Below are positions 31,601 to 39,883 of a stretch of 64,000 bases of DNA, piece by piece. The stretch is from Trichomonas vaginalis G3. Taxonomy: Eukaryota; Parabasalia; Trichomonadida; Trichomonadidae. Within the stretch, counting starts at the first letter, position 1. The number at the start of each line of letters is the position of its first letter. Under the pieces are notes generated by a model. The model was not told the DNA's origin. It did no database searches and was given only the letters and a program-made list of their open reading frames with translations. Made by a program: the position numbers and the translations under genes. Location of the stretch: the NCBI RefSeq assembly GCF_026262505.1, contig NC_067206.1, forward strand, positions 28,039,896 to 28,103,895. Reading direction: 5' to 3'.

Positions 31601-32230
31601 TGAATGATGTGGCATGTTCTGTAAGTGTATTTCCGCAACGGCAATCGCGGAATATCTCAGTTCACAATCTGTTGAGCATACTGCATCCCATATCTCTGGG
31701 AAAAAAAACTTAGTTGTTACGCTAAAAACGTCTTTCGGAAGAGATTTTCCTACTTCTTGAAGAATGTAAAGAGAGTTAAATATCAGCTTTTCTTTGTTTG
31801 GTGATTCAAGCCAGTTTTTTGCAGAGTCAACCATTTGACGTAAAAAACTTCGATTTTCGCTATTTTCTTCCGCTGCATAACAAACAATTTGAATGGCAGC
31901 TTGGCAAACACACCGTTCATGTGATGCTGCTAGTTGTTGCATTGAAGAAAAGTATTTTGCAAAAGTATCATATTTTCGCTTGAAATAAGTTAATACTGAA
32001 ATCGCAATAAGTGATGTAAGTTGTTTTGATATCGAATTTGAGTTTATGCATGATTGTATAGAGTTTTCCCAGTTCGAGAAAATGATATTCAGATCAGATT
32101 CGTTATATCCGATGAGGCTAGAACCCAAAACAGAACAAAATCGCTCTCTTCTATATTTCCAAACAATGAAGTCCGGTGGTTGCTCTTCTTGAAATAAAGA
32201 AAGAAGCTGATTAAAGCTAAAGGACTTCAT
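25628..32230 (-). CDS. TOR: TOR (target of rapamycin) PIKK kinase
   Basis: 2200 residues from the ATG at 32230, without introns. Order: HEAT-type solenoid (about 1-1150), FAT region (about 1200-1700), FRB-like segment (about 1735-1845), PI3K-type kinase (about 1870-2130) and FATC at the end. Kinase motifs include GLGDRHPSNIM (catalytic Asp near 2044) and HIDFGDSFE (near 2062). The last residues, YIRHFIGWCPFW, match the TOR FATC signature, and VPGTY just before the kinase lobe is TOR-like, separating it from ATM, ATR, DNA-PK and SMG1. TOR couples nutrients to growth in the cytosol/lysosome. At the position equivalent to mTOR Ser2035 the FRB has Ile (residue 1747) by my alignment. Codon use is richer in C/G-ending codons than in the gene's flanks. 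Confidence 0.93.
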   Translation of the reverse strand: MKSFSFNQLLSLFQEEQPPDFIVWKYRRERFCSVLGSSLIGYNESDLNIIFSNWENSIQSCINSNSISKQLTSLIAISVLTYFKRKYDTFAKYFSSMQQLAASHERCVCQAAIQIVCYAAEENSENRSFLRQMVDSAKNWLESPNKEKLIFNSLYILQEVGKSLPKDVFSVTTKFFFPEIWDAVCSTDCELRYSAIAVAEIHLQNMPHHSSDPFAEFHFKNCCNYLQKRTGPLIGPVLSCRTLLHVSPGVVNIPTMIEYLHLIIPTADLELAKECFDFLIEIASEPTNFSIQLTKKTIMLLRMAINRFPEESLFLKDISEFIMRLNMDQSLISSVVDSITLIVQDQNLLSLHEPAFDVLCSLLKKYPTYLVSVSLFQNAQICHGYIACLALQRAHLPAIKDTLTEQFAVLLTTKTANDSLICIEMISQFGSQLFDELDVVYEMTSHFAYSEDQTVRIAMAKTLPIFKLHEANELLHHLAIYDKSKEVRLAALNQLSKSDNFPQITQLLSDPSYKVRAAAVERVAAMVETMPFMIIPQIVDFLNNFIISNICYLKNTKRSAKASSLLPALAKYFTPYNLPSIPLIGWVCVHFLLNGHEFPDTIPTYIRSRKQSNVMAQIKASNAKVMDIREVMHKDFVNFSDANETENRTIIYYIENERWIESRAAYLFETLGVLSEQLQPYIFQIIPVFEICFKERHTDNVYITALKSLEKYVLTFNQKLKFLTLFPDLVTSLLLLLSNGDCSKNVCVLILKTVSLIGVVTSLKHQMTNENAVDHLTSFRQPSFFTQYVMDALVPFLKSPTPQLFEAVTTILARETRFAIKYVPVVIESFIRAISTDHDHQLNLLFGQIEVITMNCSSVMSKSLDKLLPVLKSHISHISCLRCCVTLSYEMKSEFTNASQVLYPLALHLMSSDDKDFIKIVLKFIIFTIIYQHTSVDLFLDKSQSIINLTPKSKRTEIILNNISMLVQQKNIEAYTSRIAQICLSLYSVDFSKSLQELLHNLILFGNLSYSVVEQSVAFSCLTLPHLKDTIEVLHDGKINFQTIDWIKNRKPVLSIDHLTKIMCSAKVSNHDVFKTYPSPFFNNTKKWMEDLCSHLVTHSPSVSIQCCSNIINQSESLRREIFPIAFLSCWKNATIPDRNAFSSVVQSIIQSYDQVEPLIFDLIEILDKCGFSFHIDDNVISRVSKSSALSLYFLQRYVRNHPEDKESVEDLLKLSSRMGFRDSARGILTVKSDVIGSEAGKWNEELGEWEKALEIYEKGGTEIDQLRCHAHLEQWNYIREREYLFQEMTEEQKNENAIWFAWAFYHSDNFEKVAQYVKYFNNFNHNHLLFQAIYLVASTQYDSAIKHISKCFELLTENREIYSGADSNQASKNLVFAQHLTELSEVIEVKKSGVQCVPSIWQQRLHSFSNDSDSWTKLIEVRGLLITPQEHMDACLKLISVLRKERKWRLIDAYFGRLFPNIFHQNIAIAYLKIMWTRGEKTQAISLIKSLNDIIQGNSSIEVPQRLQTVKDEILKSGVSTAFRARALRLQATWEYQVYKAQTASSDSLTDIIKTFKSSLSLFSGDYRAWSGWAYASSRALSHKPDERQLYATDAITAFLKATQLRPSESLEFLCQLFSILVRYGEDIVLPDDVKKELVSLPAATVHLIVPQIVVHIAHKDEKVRCLVQEIICNFADDHFEPVVYPLSVLSLLDDQSKSPTARSLLDKLGTKNQVLYKDLSVFIKGMQRCAISAVEHWLTALDCAIKYHKSGDTENVVKLIEREYENLSKPQCEQDKIVARAFTVQLQRVRGAFDRYKAGDITVSKAMWDGYRSIFTKLDEQMKHTEAIQLSKNSPELANRHGYSMSVPGTYSVDKTAPKLYSVGETLTVFATQQHPRTVEMTDETGKTWKFLLKGNEDLRLDQRIMQFFNLINSLLKSNRVTSKQGMSIAMYAVVPFAPNAGLISWVTGADTMQQLISDYRNMRDIPCGLENDIVNSISTNFNQLNALQKVEVYQAVCKGSSDGELRETLWLKSPTPSAWVERSYQFTVSTALMSMAGYVIGLGDRHPSNIMIQRHTGRVIHIDFGDSFEVTRQRPLFPELVPFRLTRMIISALDGGSVEGLFKRSCEDILYVMREQQSPLISQLEIFVHEPIFAGNSGRAQHNTLSRVATKLSGTDFIDADEVGVFMHTNEQVSMLIKAASDSTRYIRHFIGWCPFW

Positions 32231-32603
32231 TGTCTAAAAAAATATTGTTTCTGTCACTTCAAAAATATAAAAAACAATTGGAGAAATCTTAAGATTTCGG
32301 AAGAAAGGTGTTTAATCTACGTAAATAGCCTTTCTCTAACGATAGAGCATTCATTTAAAATCAGATTGGAAAATAATATCGAAACGAATTGTATTAATCT
32401 TGAAGCATATCGGATCAATTCACTGTAAAACATAATTTAAATGTGTGTTCAGCCATGAATAGTGATGCGTATAAAATATTATCTTGGAAGGATTCAAATT
32501 CTTCTATAAAGCTAAATAGAAGGATATTAATATGCACATAATCCATCTATTTTCATATTGATTGTTCACAAACAAATTACAGATTTTTATTATAAAAACA
32601 AAA
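32231..32603. other. Intergenic, nothing recognised
   Basis: 373 nt between two minus-strand genes. No supported feature. Confidence 0.5.
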
Positions 32604-33914
32604 TTATTGAAGCCACATTGGAACAGCTCTGTGAGGAATATCAAAGACTGAGTTAACAGGTCCGTTCTTTTCATCATCTGGCTTTTTCTCTTTGGCCCCC
32701 ATAGCAGAAGTTGGTTTCATTAACCTTTCTGGATCTCTTTTAACATGTGAATATTTCTTAGCATTCTTTTCTGCTAGTTTTCTTTCTTTTTCTGCTCTAG
32801 CTTCGGCTTCTAGCTCTTGTTGTAATTTAATTTCTTTCTTCTTTTCTTCAATTTCATCATTTCTTCTTCTAATTCTTTCCCAATCACTAGTTGAGAATCT
32901 TTGTTTTGGTCTGAGATCTACTTCTTCAATTGGAGCTTCAACAATCGGTTTTGGTTTCCTTGCTTTAACTTTTTGTTGAAGTTCTTCAAATTTCTGGCGT
33001 CTTTCCCGCTCTCTTTGTCTTCTAATTTCATCTTCTCTTTGTGCTTCTAATTCGGCTTGTTTCCTCTTCTGTTCTTCACGCTCAGCTAGCCTTTGTTTAA
33101 CAATTTCTGGATCAACTTTTGGAGATGAGCGTTCAACTATGTCATTCTTCATTTTATTCTGTCTTATCTCATTCAAGGCCTGTTTCATTTTAACTTTAAG
33201 CTTTTGGTATTCGTTATTCCATTCTATATGAGCTTTTACAGCTTCTTTATCAACATTGGGAAGAAAGTCAGCAAGATTATCTGGACCGTGTATTTGGAGC
33301 TGAAGGAGAAATTCTGTATGTGAACGTGAATCCCAACCACCTGAATGTCCAAACCTATTTACAAAATTATAAAATTCATTTATTGGAGAATCGAACTGTT
33401 CAGCTGTTAATTTCGGTCTAATTGCTGGCGTTTGAATTTCAGTTGTTCTCTTATTCCTTGCATCAATATCTTCAAAAATACTCTTAATATTGCCATTGAT
33501 TTTTTCAAGTAGTGCTGCACTTTGCACTCTAGTTTGTGTAATTTCTTTTTCGATTCTTTCTAATTTATTCTTGAAAGTTCTTTCATGTGGTTTAAGATTT
33601 ATGATTGCCATGTTTAATTGGTTGTACTGCTGATAGAAATTTTCATCTGGTTCTTTAAATAATTTAAAACAGTTCAATAATCTATCGTGTTCGTCTTTAT
33701 TAAATAAATCTGCAGTACGTTCGAAATTTGTGGAGAGCTGTTTCATAATATCTTTGCGAGTTTGAACAAGGTTATTGCATCTAGCTATCCATCCACGCTC
33801 AGATGTAACAGATTTGTAATCATCTTGCATTTTATCAAAAATTCTCGGCTGTCTTGGTTTGCTTCTAGCCGATTGAGGTGAATTTTGTTGCCGTGGAGGT
33901 GAATATTGGGACAT
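32604..33914 (-). CDS. CCDC112-like coiled-coil protein
   Basis: 436 residues. A Pro/Ser/Gln-rich start is followed by a helical region and a conserved-looking block at about residues 180-235 (EFYNFVNRFGHSGGWDSRSH, then a WNNEYQKLK helix). This resembles the core of CCDC112/coiled-coil centrosome-associated proteins. A long Arg/Glu/Lys coiled coil covers about 265-385, including QRLAEREEQKRKQAELEAQ. No membrane segment. In animals CCDC112 is a centriolar-satellite protein; a flagellar or centrosomal role here is inferred. Confidence 0.68.
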   Translation of the reverse strand: MSQYSPPRQQNSPQSARSKPRQPRIFDKMQDDYKSVTSERGWIARCNNLVQTRKDIMKQLSTNFERTADLFNKDEHDRLLNCFKLFKEPDENFYQQYNQLNMAIINLKPHERTFKNKLERIEKEITQTRVQSAALLEKINGNIKSIFEDIDARNKRTTEIQTPAIRPKLTAEQFDSPINEFYNFVNRFGHSGGWDSRSHTEFLLQLQIHGPDNLADFLPNVDKEAVKAHIEWNNEYQKLKVKMKQALNEIRQNKMKNDIVERSSPKVDPEIVKQRLAEREEQKRKQAELEAQREDEIRRQRERERRQKFEELQQKVKARKPKPIVEAPIEEVDLRPKQRFSTSDWERIRRRNDEIEEKKKEIKLQQELEAEARAEKERKLAEKNAKKYSHVKRDPERLMKPTSAMGAKEKKPDDEKNGPVNSVFDIPHRAVPMWLQ

Positions 33915-34622
33915 TTATAAAAAGAAAAAAAGCACAATAAAATTTATAAACGTCATTTTTATCGAATTTGAATACTTTACATTTTTCATTCTTGCTTGGT
34001 CAAAAAAAATATTAGAGCTGCAGCTGGAATGGAAAATCTCTGAGTTATGTATATCAAAGTTTATTCGGATTGTTTATTATCAATAAATTAGTGAGGATTT
34101 CAAACATTTCTGTAAATTTTGATCGAAAATCAATCTTTCATTGATAAACGTTTAACAATGATTGAAATAGTATACGTATCGATCTTGATAATAGAAATTT
34201 TTCATGATAATAAAAAAGCCATCATTGTGTCTTTATTGGCAGACTTTTTATAAGATTTCAAACCTTTTCAATTTTGAGGTCAAAGTTACCATAAAATTTT
34301 TCATAAAAATTGTGTAACTTTGACATCAATACTGACTTTAATGGAGTTACCACATTTTCGACTTTTGAAAAATCCTGGAAATTTTATTGTCAAAAAATAA
34401 AACGGCTTTTTTCCCATATCATTTAATTATAATTGTATGAGATAAATGAAAATCAAAAAATGTTGTAAATTGCTCACAAAAATTTCAGTATTCACAATAT
34501 AGTTCAATCTTGTTAAAGTATATATAATTACCTAAAAATTTTTACCTAAATTGAGAGGGATCTGAAATTTTATTGAGAATTTGTAAATCTTTGGTAAAAA
34601 TTTCTAAAAATCATTATAAAAT
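33915..34622. other. Intergenic, nothing recognised
   Basis: 708 nt AT-rich region between divergent genes. It contains simple A/T-rich words but no gene, tandem repeat or hairpin comparable with those elsewhere in the window. Confidence 0.5.
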
Positions 34623-35366
34623 ATGACAGCCCTACTCAGGAAGATCAGGAATAATGCTGAGAAAATAAGTTCAAGAGGTGATAAAGTTAGTTACATTTCT
34701 ACGTACAACAGATTAATTGAAGAAGCAATAAAAAAGGATGTTGATATCGAAAAAAGTTCACTAAGTGTAGCATTTGAACCACTGATAAAAGATGTAACAT
34801 GCCGTGTTCTTGTCAAGGCACTCTCAATTGCTTCCCAAGCTTTCGGATTCATAGATCATATGAGTCGGGATATCCAAAGGAACAAGGACTTGCTCTCATT
34901 ATCTTTAAATGTTCATAGTAATGTATATGGAGAAATTTTAGCAAATATGAAGACAGCTAAAAGGAAATCAGCTAATCCTGATATGGATGTAAAGGAAATG
35001 ATTGATGAATGTGCTGCTCTCTTTGAGATTCATAACGATGAAATCATTTCTGATCTTTTCGAACCATTTGTCTTTTTGACAAAGCTAAAGGGTTCAGAGA
35101 CTAGAGTAATTTATACAAAAAAAGGTAATTCTAGACTTGTTATAGTATTTTATCAAAGAGGATCTCATTTGGATCCTTTATGTTATTTTGTTTATCATAA
35201 CGGTTATCCTTGTTTTATTAATTTGATTCATCAATATTCCGCACCGGAGCCGAGAGTTCAAAAGAATGTATTCAAGCAAGTGAACACACTTGACCTCTCT
35301 GATTGGTTCAAATCTATCATTGAGCAAAAAACTAAATTTGATTTTTTGCCTTGTTATTTAGCTTAG
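34623..35366 (+). CDS. Hypothetical protein (247 aa)
   Basis: An ATG-initiated open frame of 247 residues that I do not recognise. The N-terminal 130 residues look helical. The C-terminal 90 look alpha/beta, with a hydrophobic strand and loop at SRLVIVFYQRGSHLDPLCYFVYHNG. No signal peptide, membrane span or catalytic motif is obvious. It lies alone between two longer intergenic regions. Confidence 0.75.
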   Translation: MTALLRKIRNNAEKISSRGDKVSYISTYNRLIEEAIKKDVDIEKSSLSVAFEPLIKDVTCRVLVKALSIASQAFGFIDHMSRDIQRNKDLLSLSLNVHSNVYGEILANMKTAKRKSANPDMDVKEMIDECAALFEIHNDEIISDLFEPFVFLTKLKGSETRVIYTKKGNSRLVIVFYQRGSHLDPLCYFVYHNGYPCFINLIHQYSAPEPRVQKNVFKQVNTLDLSDWFKSIIEQKTKFDFLPCYLA

Positions 35367-35713
35367 AAAATATGTTTGAAAATTAGATAAAATAAACGTT
35401 TTGTTCATTAATAATTTGTATTTTTTATTAATTTATAATTTGAATAAGAATTGGTTGATACAAGTAAGGATAGACTGTGAGTATCCTAATGCAACACTCA
35501 TTTCCAATCTCGCCTGCAAGTTGGATTAGCCTATTTTAGATGAATGTTAAAAAGCAAAACTAAAAAAGGGAGCTTACCACCAACTCACCCAGTTTATTTC
35601 ACTTTTTGATTGAGAATAATCGTTATTTGCTGACAGAAAACATTCTTGTGAAGACTTTAAAAAAAAATTACAAAACATGTAGAATTAGTTTACTTACAAT
35701 TATAAGAATATAT
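35367..35713. other. Intergenic, nothing recognised
   Basis: 347 nt between convergent genes. No supported feature. Confidence 0.5.
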
Positions 35714-36694
35714 TTACCGCTTTGATAGGATCCGCCTTTTTCTTTCGCCGAATCTTGCAAAATTTGAATGAGAAATTTCCTTGATAAAGCAATTCTTTCT
35801 TATTTGAATCTTGGGAAGTGTTTGAGCATTGATTTTGGCTGATGTTTCATAATAAATAGGTTGCGGAAGAGGCTGATGTTGATAACAATCAAAAAGAGAT
35901 ATAATGTTTTGCGCTGATATTCGCTGCTCTGGATCTAGTACTAAGCATTTTTCTAATATTTTCTTAATAAAGCCTGTTGCTTTGATGTCAATTTCAAGAT
36001 TTTTGCTGGCCATTTGTTTTATTGTCATTGTTTCACTATAATGGTTCCATGGAAACATTTTTGTGCAAAATATATGTATTGTAACGCCTAAACTCCAGAT
36101 ATGTGCTTTGATGGGATTATAATCATTGGAAGAAATTACCTCTGGTGCAAGATATGATGTTGTTCCACAAATTGTTCTTGATAGGCAACCATTCTCTTTT
36201 GCCAATCCAAAATCTATTAAAATTGGTCTGTAAAAGTCATCAAATAAGATATTTTCTGGCTTGATATCTCTAATACAAATACCTCTTTGATGTAAATAGT
36301 TAACTGCATCAACAATCTGATAAATTGTGGATATTTGTTCTGGAAGAGAAAAATTGCATCTATTGGAAACTGCAGTAAAAAGATCACCATTACGATAATA
36401 GTCCATAACAATCATGATGTATTCTTCTTCATATATAATTTCGTGGATTTTAACAATATTTGGATGATTAAATCTTGAATGAAGTCTAATTTCATTTTCT
36501 AAGAAATAAATCATGTTATTTTCAGTCATAAATTGTCTACTATATATCTTGATTGCTACCTTTTGTTTTGTTTTAGGATCTATTCCTAAAACAACTTTAG
36601 AGAAGCCGCCTTGGCCAATGAGTGTAAGCACTGAATACTTGCCTATTGTCTTTGGGACATGTATTATTGGAGTGGCTTGAGCCATGTTGTTCAT
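35714..36694 (-). CDS. Ser/Thr protein kinase, CAMK/AMPK-like, atypical HRD
   Basis: 326 residues. The kinase domain covers about residues 20-275: Gly-rich loop GQGGFSKV (27-34), ATP Lys49 in VAIK, alpha-C Glu68, catalytic loop with Asp143 and Asn148 in IRDIKPEN, DFG at 161-163, and APE at 183-185. Two usually invariant positions differ: the His of HRD is Ile141, and the F-helix Asp is His198 (KAHIWSLGV). Catalytic residues are present, so activity is possible. The overall look is that of the large trichomonad CAMK/SNF1-like group. An initiator-like TCATA lies about 15 nt upstream of the ATG on the minus strand. The C-terminal tail of about 50 residues is basic. Confidence 0.9.
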   Translation of the reverse strand: MNNMAQATPIIHVPKTIGKYSVLTLIGQGGFSKVVLGIDPKTKQKVAIKIYSRQFMTENNMIYFLENEIRLHSRFNHPNIVKIHEIIYEEEYIMIVMDYYRNGDLFTAVSNRCNFSLPEQISTIYQIVDAVNYLHQRGICIRDIKPENILFDDFYRPILIDFGLAKENGCLSRTICGTTSYLAPEVISSNDYNPIKAHIWSLGVTIHIFCTKMFPWNHYSETMTIKQMASKNLEIDIKATGFIKKILEKCLVLDPEQRISAQNIISLFDCYQHQPLPQPIYYETSAKINAQTLPKIQIRKNCFIKEISHSNFARFGERKRRILSKR

Positions 36695-38013
36695 TCTCTT
36701 TCAAGATTATGATAGTTTTGAATTGAAAATCAATTTTCTATTAACTTTTGAGAATGATTCAAAAATCAAAGATTATTCCGATTTTGTTTTTAAATATATG
36801 AGGTGTTATCTCATAAATGCTAGATAAACTAAACTTTGTCAATACCGAAGTTTTTTAGTAGATTGAAAATTTTGAATGTACCACAAAACTTAATTGAGAA
36901 AAATTTTCAGAAGTGATCAAAGAAAGGAAATATGATATACTACATAATTTAAATCAGAGGAGTTTTGAGTTGTAAACAAAAATTGTTTGAAAATTTGAAA
37001 GGATTGAAAAATTAATGGGTGAACAGAAAAATGATTTAAATTTACTTCGAAAATATAAATTCTATTATATGGAGAAAAAAAATATAGATTGAATGTATTT
37101 CAAACAATTCACAAAATTTTTATATTCAAAGAATTGTACTTAAAAGCAGAATAATGCATGTATCTGATTGTATTTATCAATGTTTTGAAGTAGAGGTTTT
37201 AACCTAAAATTTTACATTATTGAATGAACATTATTTTGGAGGAAGAAGGAGATACATGTACCAATACAAAATATGAAGAAAATGTTGCATATCAAATTAA
37301 AATGAATATATTTGTGGTCATTCACATAAATTGTGTGAATATTGATAGTTTAATCTAGAATAAATGATTTCCATATATGGTGGGTGACCATAAAAAAGGA
37401 CCGACCAACAAAAATCATTCAAAAAGTTGTTTTACAATTTACCTGTAATTTTAAATAGCAAAATTTATGTGATTAGAATTACAATAAACAATATATCAAT
37501 ATTCTCTAATAGATAGTTTTATCACTGTAATTTTTTGAAATCATTTTCAAAATTTCAAACAAAAATGGTCGACACATTAATCATCATTTAGCCCATAAAG
37601 GAGTAATATGTAATTTTCTGATAAACTAGAATTTTACTCACTTTACTTATAGTTTTCACTTTTCAAAGTTTTTATTGCAATAAATTAACATCTATGGAAT
37701 TACGAAGGATATCTAGCCAAAGAATGTGTTATAACAGCATAACTGATAACAATCAAATTACTGTTTTACAGATTTAAATTCGTTATTCAAGTTTTATTTG
37801 TAAATTTTAATTGATCTCAATTTACGGGCTTGTTTGAGTGAGTATATCTTGTCATCTAATAAGCTTAAGAGGATATTTCCTAGGGCTGTATGTACCTTTA
37901 TGAATTGAGAAATATAGTTGGTAGATTTACACTTAATAAAATCATATTTGTCCCATTGAAAAAAAGGACTTTTTGATCCCGATTAAAAAAAAATTATAAA
38001 AATCTCTATTTTA
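36695..38013. other. Long intergenic region, nothing recognised
   Basis: 1.3 kb of AT-rich DNA. No open frame of note, no array of hairpins, and no tandem repeat seen. Confidence 0.5.
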
Positions 38014-39408
38014 TTATAATTCATCTCTATATAAAATACATTTAGCAAGTTCTACGTGTGGTCCTTCCTCATTTTCAGAGAGTATTTCATGGCAAAAGTT
38101 TGGAATATCATTCATTGCGAGAAAATTCTCAAGAATTTCTTTGTAAGGAGAATTTTCTTGATCAGCATATGACAATAACTTAATCAATGCGTATAATGCA
38201 CGATAACAAGAATCTCTAATTCCAGATCTAATAAATTCAGAAAATTTATTACGAAATTCTGTTGAATCTGCAAAATCCAATGCACTAATTGGATCCAAGA
38301 TTACAATCATTTGAGAAATCAAATCAAATATTGATATTTTGAGTAATTGATATCCTTTTTGGTAAAATGTATTAATTTTATGTATAAATACATTCTTACT
38401 TGCATCTATTGAGATATTTCCATCTCTTGTTTCATTTGCAAGTAAAAATTTTGCAAATACTCTATTTCCTTTTCTAGATCTTTCCCAATTCAATATATTA
38501 TAGTACAAAGTAAAGATTAAAAACAATGTTTGCTCATTTTCACTTGTAACAGTCTGTATGTCCCTTAATAATGAAATTTCATTGTTAATATAATAAATAT
38601 TGAAATCATTGCAAACTTCTGATGCTGAAATAAATATAGATAGTATAGAATCATTCAAATATCGATTTGACCCGAACAAATTGTAAAAATTCAATATAGT
38701 AAGTGGAGAATCACGAACTGACTCTGGATCTTTGTTAATCAAGTTAGAAAAGATTTGTAGGATATAATTGAAAACTAATGTGCTCTTAGAAACGTTTGAA
38801 ATCTTTGTACAAATTTCTTGCAATTTTTTTGCAAGGTAAATTGGTAATTTCTCGAAGTATTTGGAATTTATATAAATGTAAAATGGTTCTGCAAAGTTTT
38901 CTTGCAATGAAATATCAAGATTTTCGACAAAATTTAGTGCATCTTCTAAATATGAATGATTGTACCAATCAGATACTATTTTTGAATTTTCCATTAGTTT
39001 GTATAATGTTTTAAGAGTTAAATCTTCTCTAATTTCATGATTGTCGAATAATTGTTGAAGAAGAATATGAAAATCATACTCAATAAAGTTCACTGCAACA
39101 ATCTTGCTGGATTTTGCGAGCAAATATATAAGATCAACTATTATTTGCTGTAATCTGATATTATCTTGTGAATTTCTTAAAATATTGTGTAAAAAAGAGT
39201 AAAAATCGCCTTTGAGATAGATAAATGATGTATCATTGTTAAGAGCTATGTATTCTGTGAAAGATTCGAGTGCATTATAAATTGTATCTGAGTTTGCTTC
39301 AAAGATCATTGTTACATGAGATTTGAGTTCTGATGATATATCAATTTCCGGTTCTTCGTTATCAGATAACTTTTGGTGGTCTAAATTATCATCACAGTCG
39401 CTATCCAT
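38014..39408 (-). CDS. Hypothetical ARM-like helical protein (464 aa)
   Basis: 464 residues from the ATG at 39408. An acidic N-terminus (about 1-27) is followed by a helical solenoid throughout, with Leu/Ile-rich helix pairs resembling armadillo-type proteins; no single repeat can be delimited with confidence. No signal peptide or membrane segment. Such ARM-like unknowns are frequent in Trichomonas. Function not assigned. Confidence 0.78.
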   Translation of the reverse strand: MDSDCDDNLDHQKLSDNEEPEIDISSELKSHVTMIFEANSDTIYNALESFTEYIALNNDTSFIYLKGDFYSFLHNILRNSQDNIRLQQIIVDLIYLLAKSSKIVAVNFIEYDFHILLQQLFDNHEIREDLTLKTLYKLMENSKIVSDWYNHSYLEDALNFVENLDISLQENFAEPFYIYINSKYFEKLPIYLAKKLQEICTKISNVSKSTLVFNYILQIFSNLINKDPESVRDSPLTILNFYNLFGSNRYLNDSILSIFISASEVCNDFNIYYINNEISLLRDIQTVTSENEQTLFLIFTLYYNILNWERSRKGNRVFAKFLLANETRDGNISIDASKNVFIHKINTFYQKGYQLLKISIFDLISQMIVILDPISALDFADSTEFRNKFSEFIRSGIRDSCYRALYALIKLLSYADQENSPYKEILENFLAMNDIPNFCHEILSENEEGPHVELAKCILYRDEL

Positions 39409-39640
39409 TCGATTTTATATCACATGTCTGAATTTTTTGATTTTTAATGATAATAAGTGTGACAAAATGAACCTATTGTAATGGTGTTACAAATTTACTT
39501 ACAAATGTATGTCAATTAATGTTTTTTGAGATTTACCAGTATATCGATTGAAACTCAATTATTTTCTATGTCATTAATGATTTTATAATATGTTGAGTAA
39601 GGATGTCGGAACTGCCAAAAGCGCAAATTTTGTTCATCAC

Positions 39641-39662
39641 GAATTGCCAAGCTTGGCAATTC
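39641..39662. repeat. Perfect 22-bp palindrome
   Basis: GAATTGCCAAG followed directly by its reverse complement. The core word ATTGCCAAG recurs in the inverted-repeat element at 43137-44385, so the two may be parts of one repeat family. Confidence 0.8.
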
Positions 39663-39763
39663 TTGGATGAGCGAAGTTTTGAAAAAAAATAGTAAATTTT
39701 GCATTATTTAAGTCTGAAAGAAGCAAGAGAATGCTATATTTTAGTTTCTTATGGCAGTCCCAA

Positions 39764-39793
39764 CGGGAACCGCGGTAATTTACCGAGGTTTCC
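39764..39793. repeat. GC-rich hairpin flanking the mariner
   Basis: GGGAACCGCGGTAA pairs with TTTACCGAGGTTTCC, allowing two mismatches. Similar TTACCG-containing words recur right of the mariner (about 41310, 41393, 42957), suggesting that the transposon sits in an older repeat. Confidence 0.6.
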
Positions 39794-39883
39794 GCACACC
39801 GGTTCCTTTTTTTAGGAATTTTTAGATTAAAAAATATGCTTTGTAAATCATTTTTTGTAAATCGGCAAAAATTTGGAAATATA

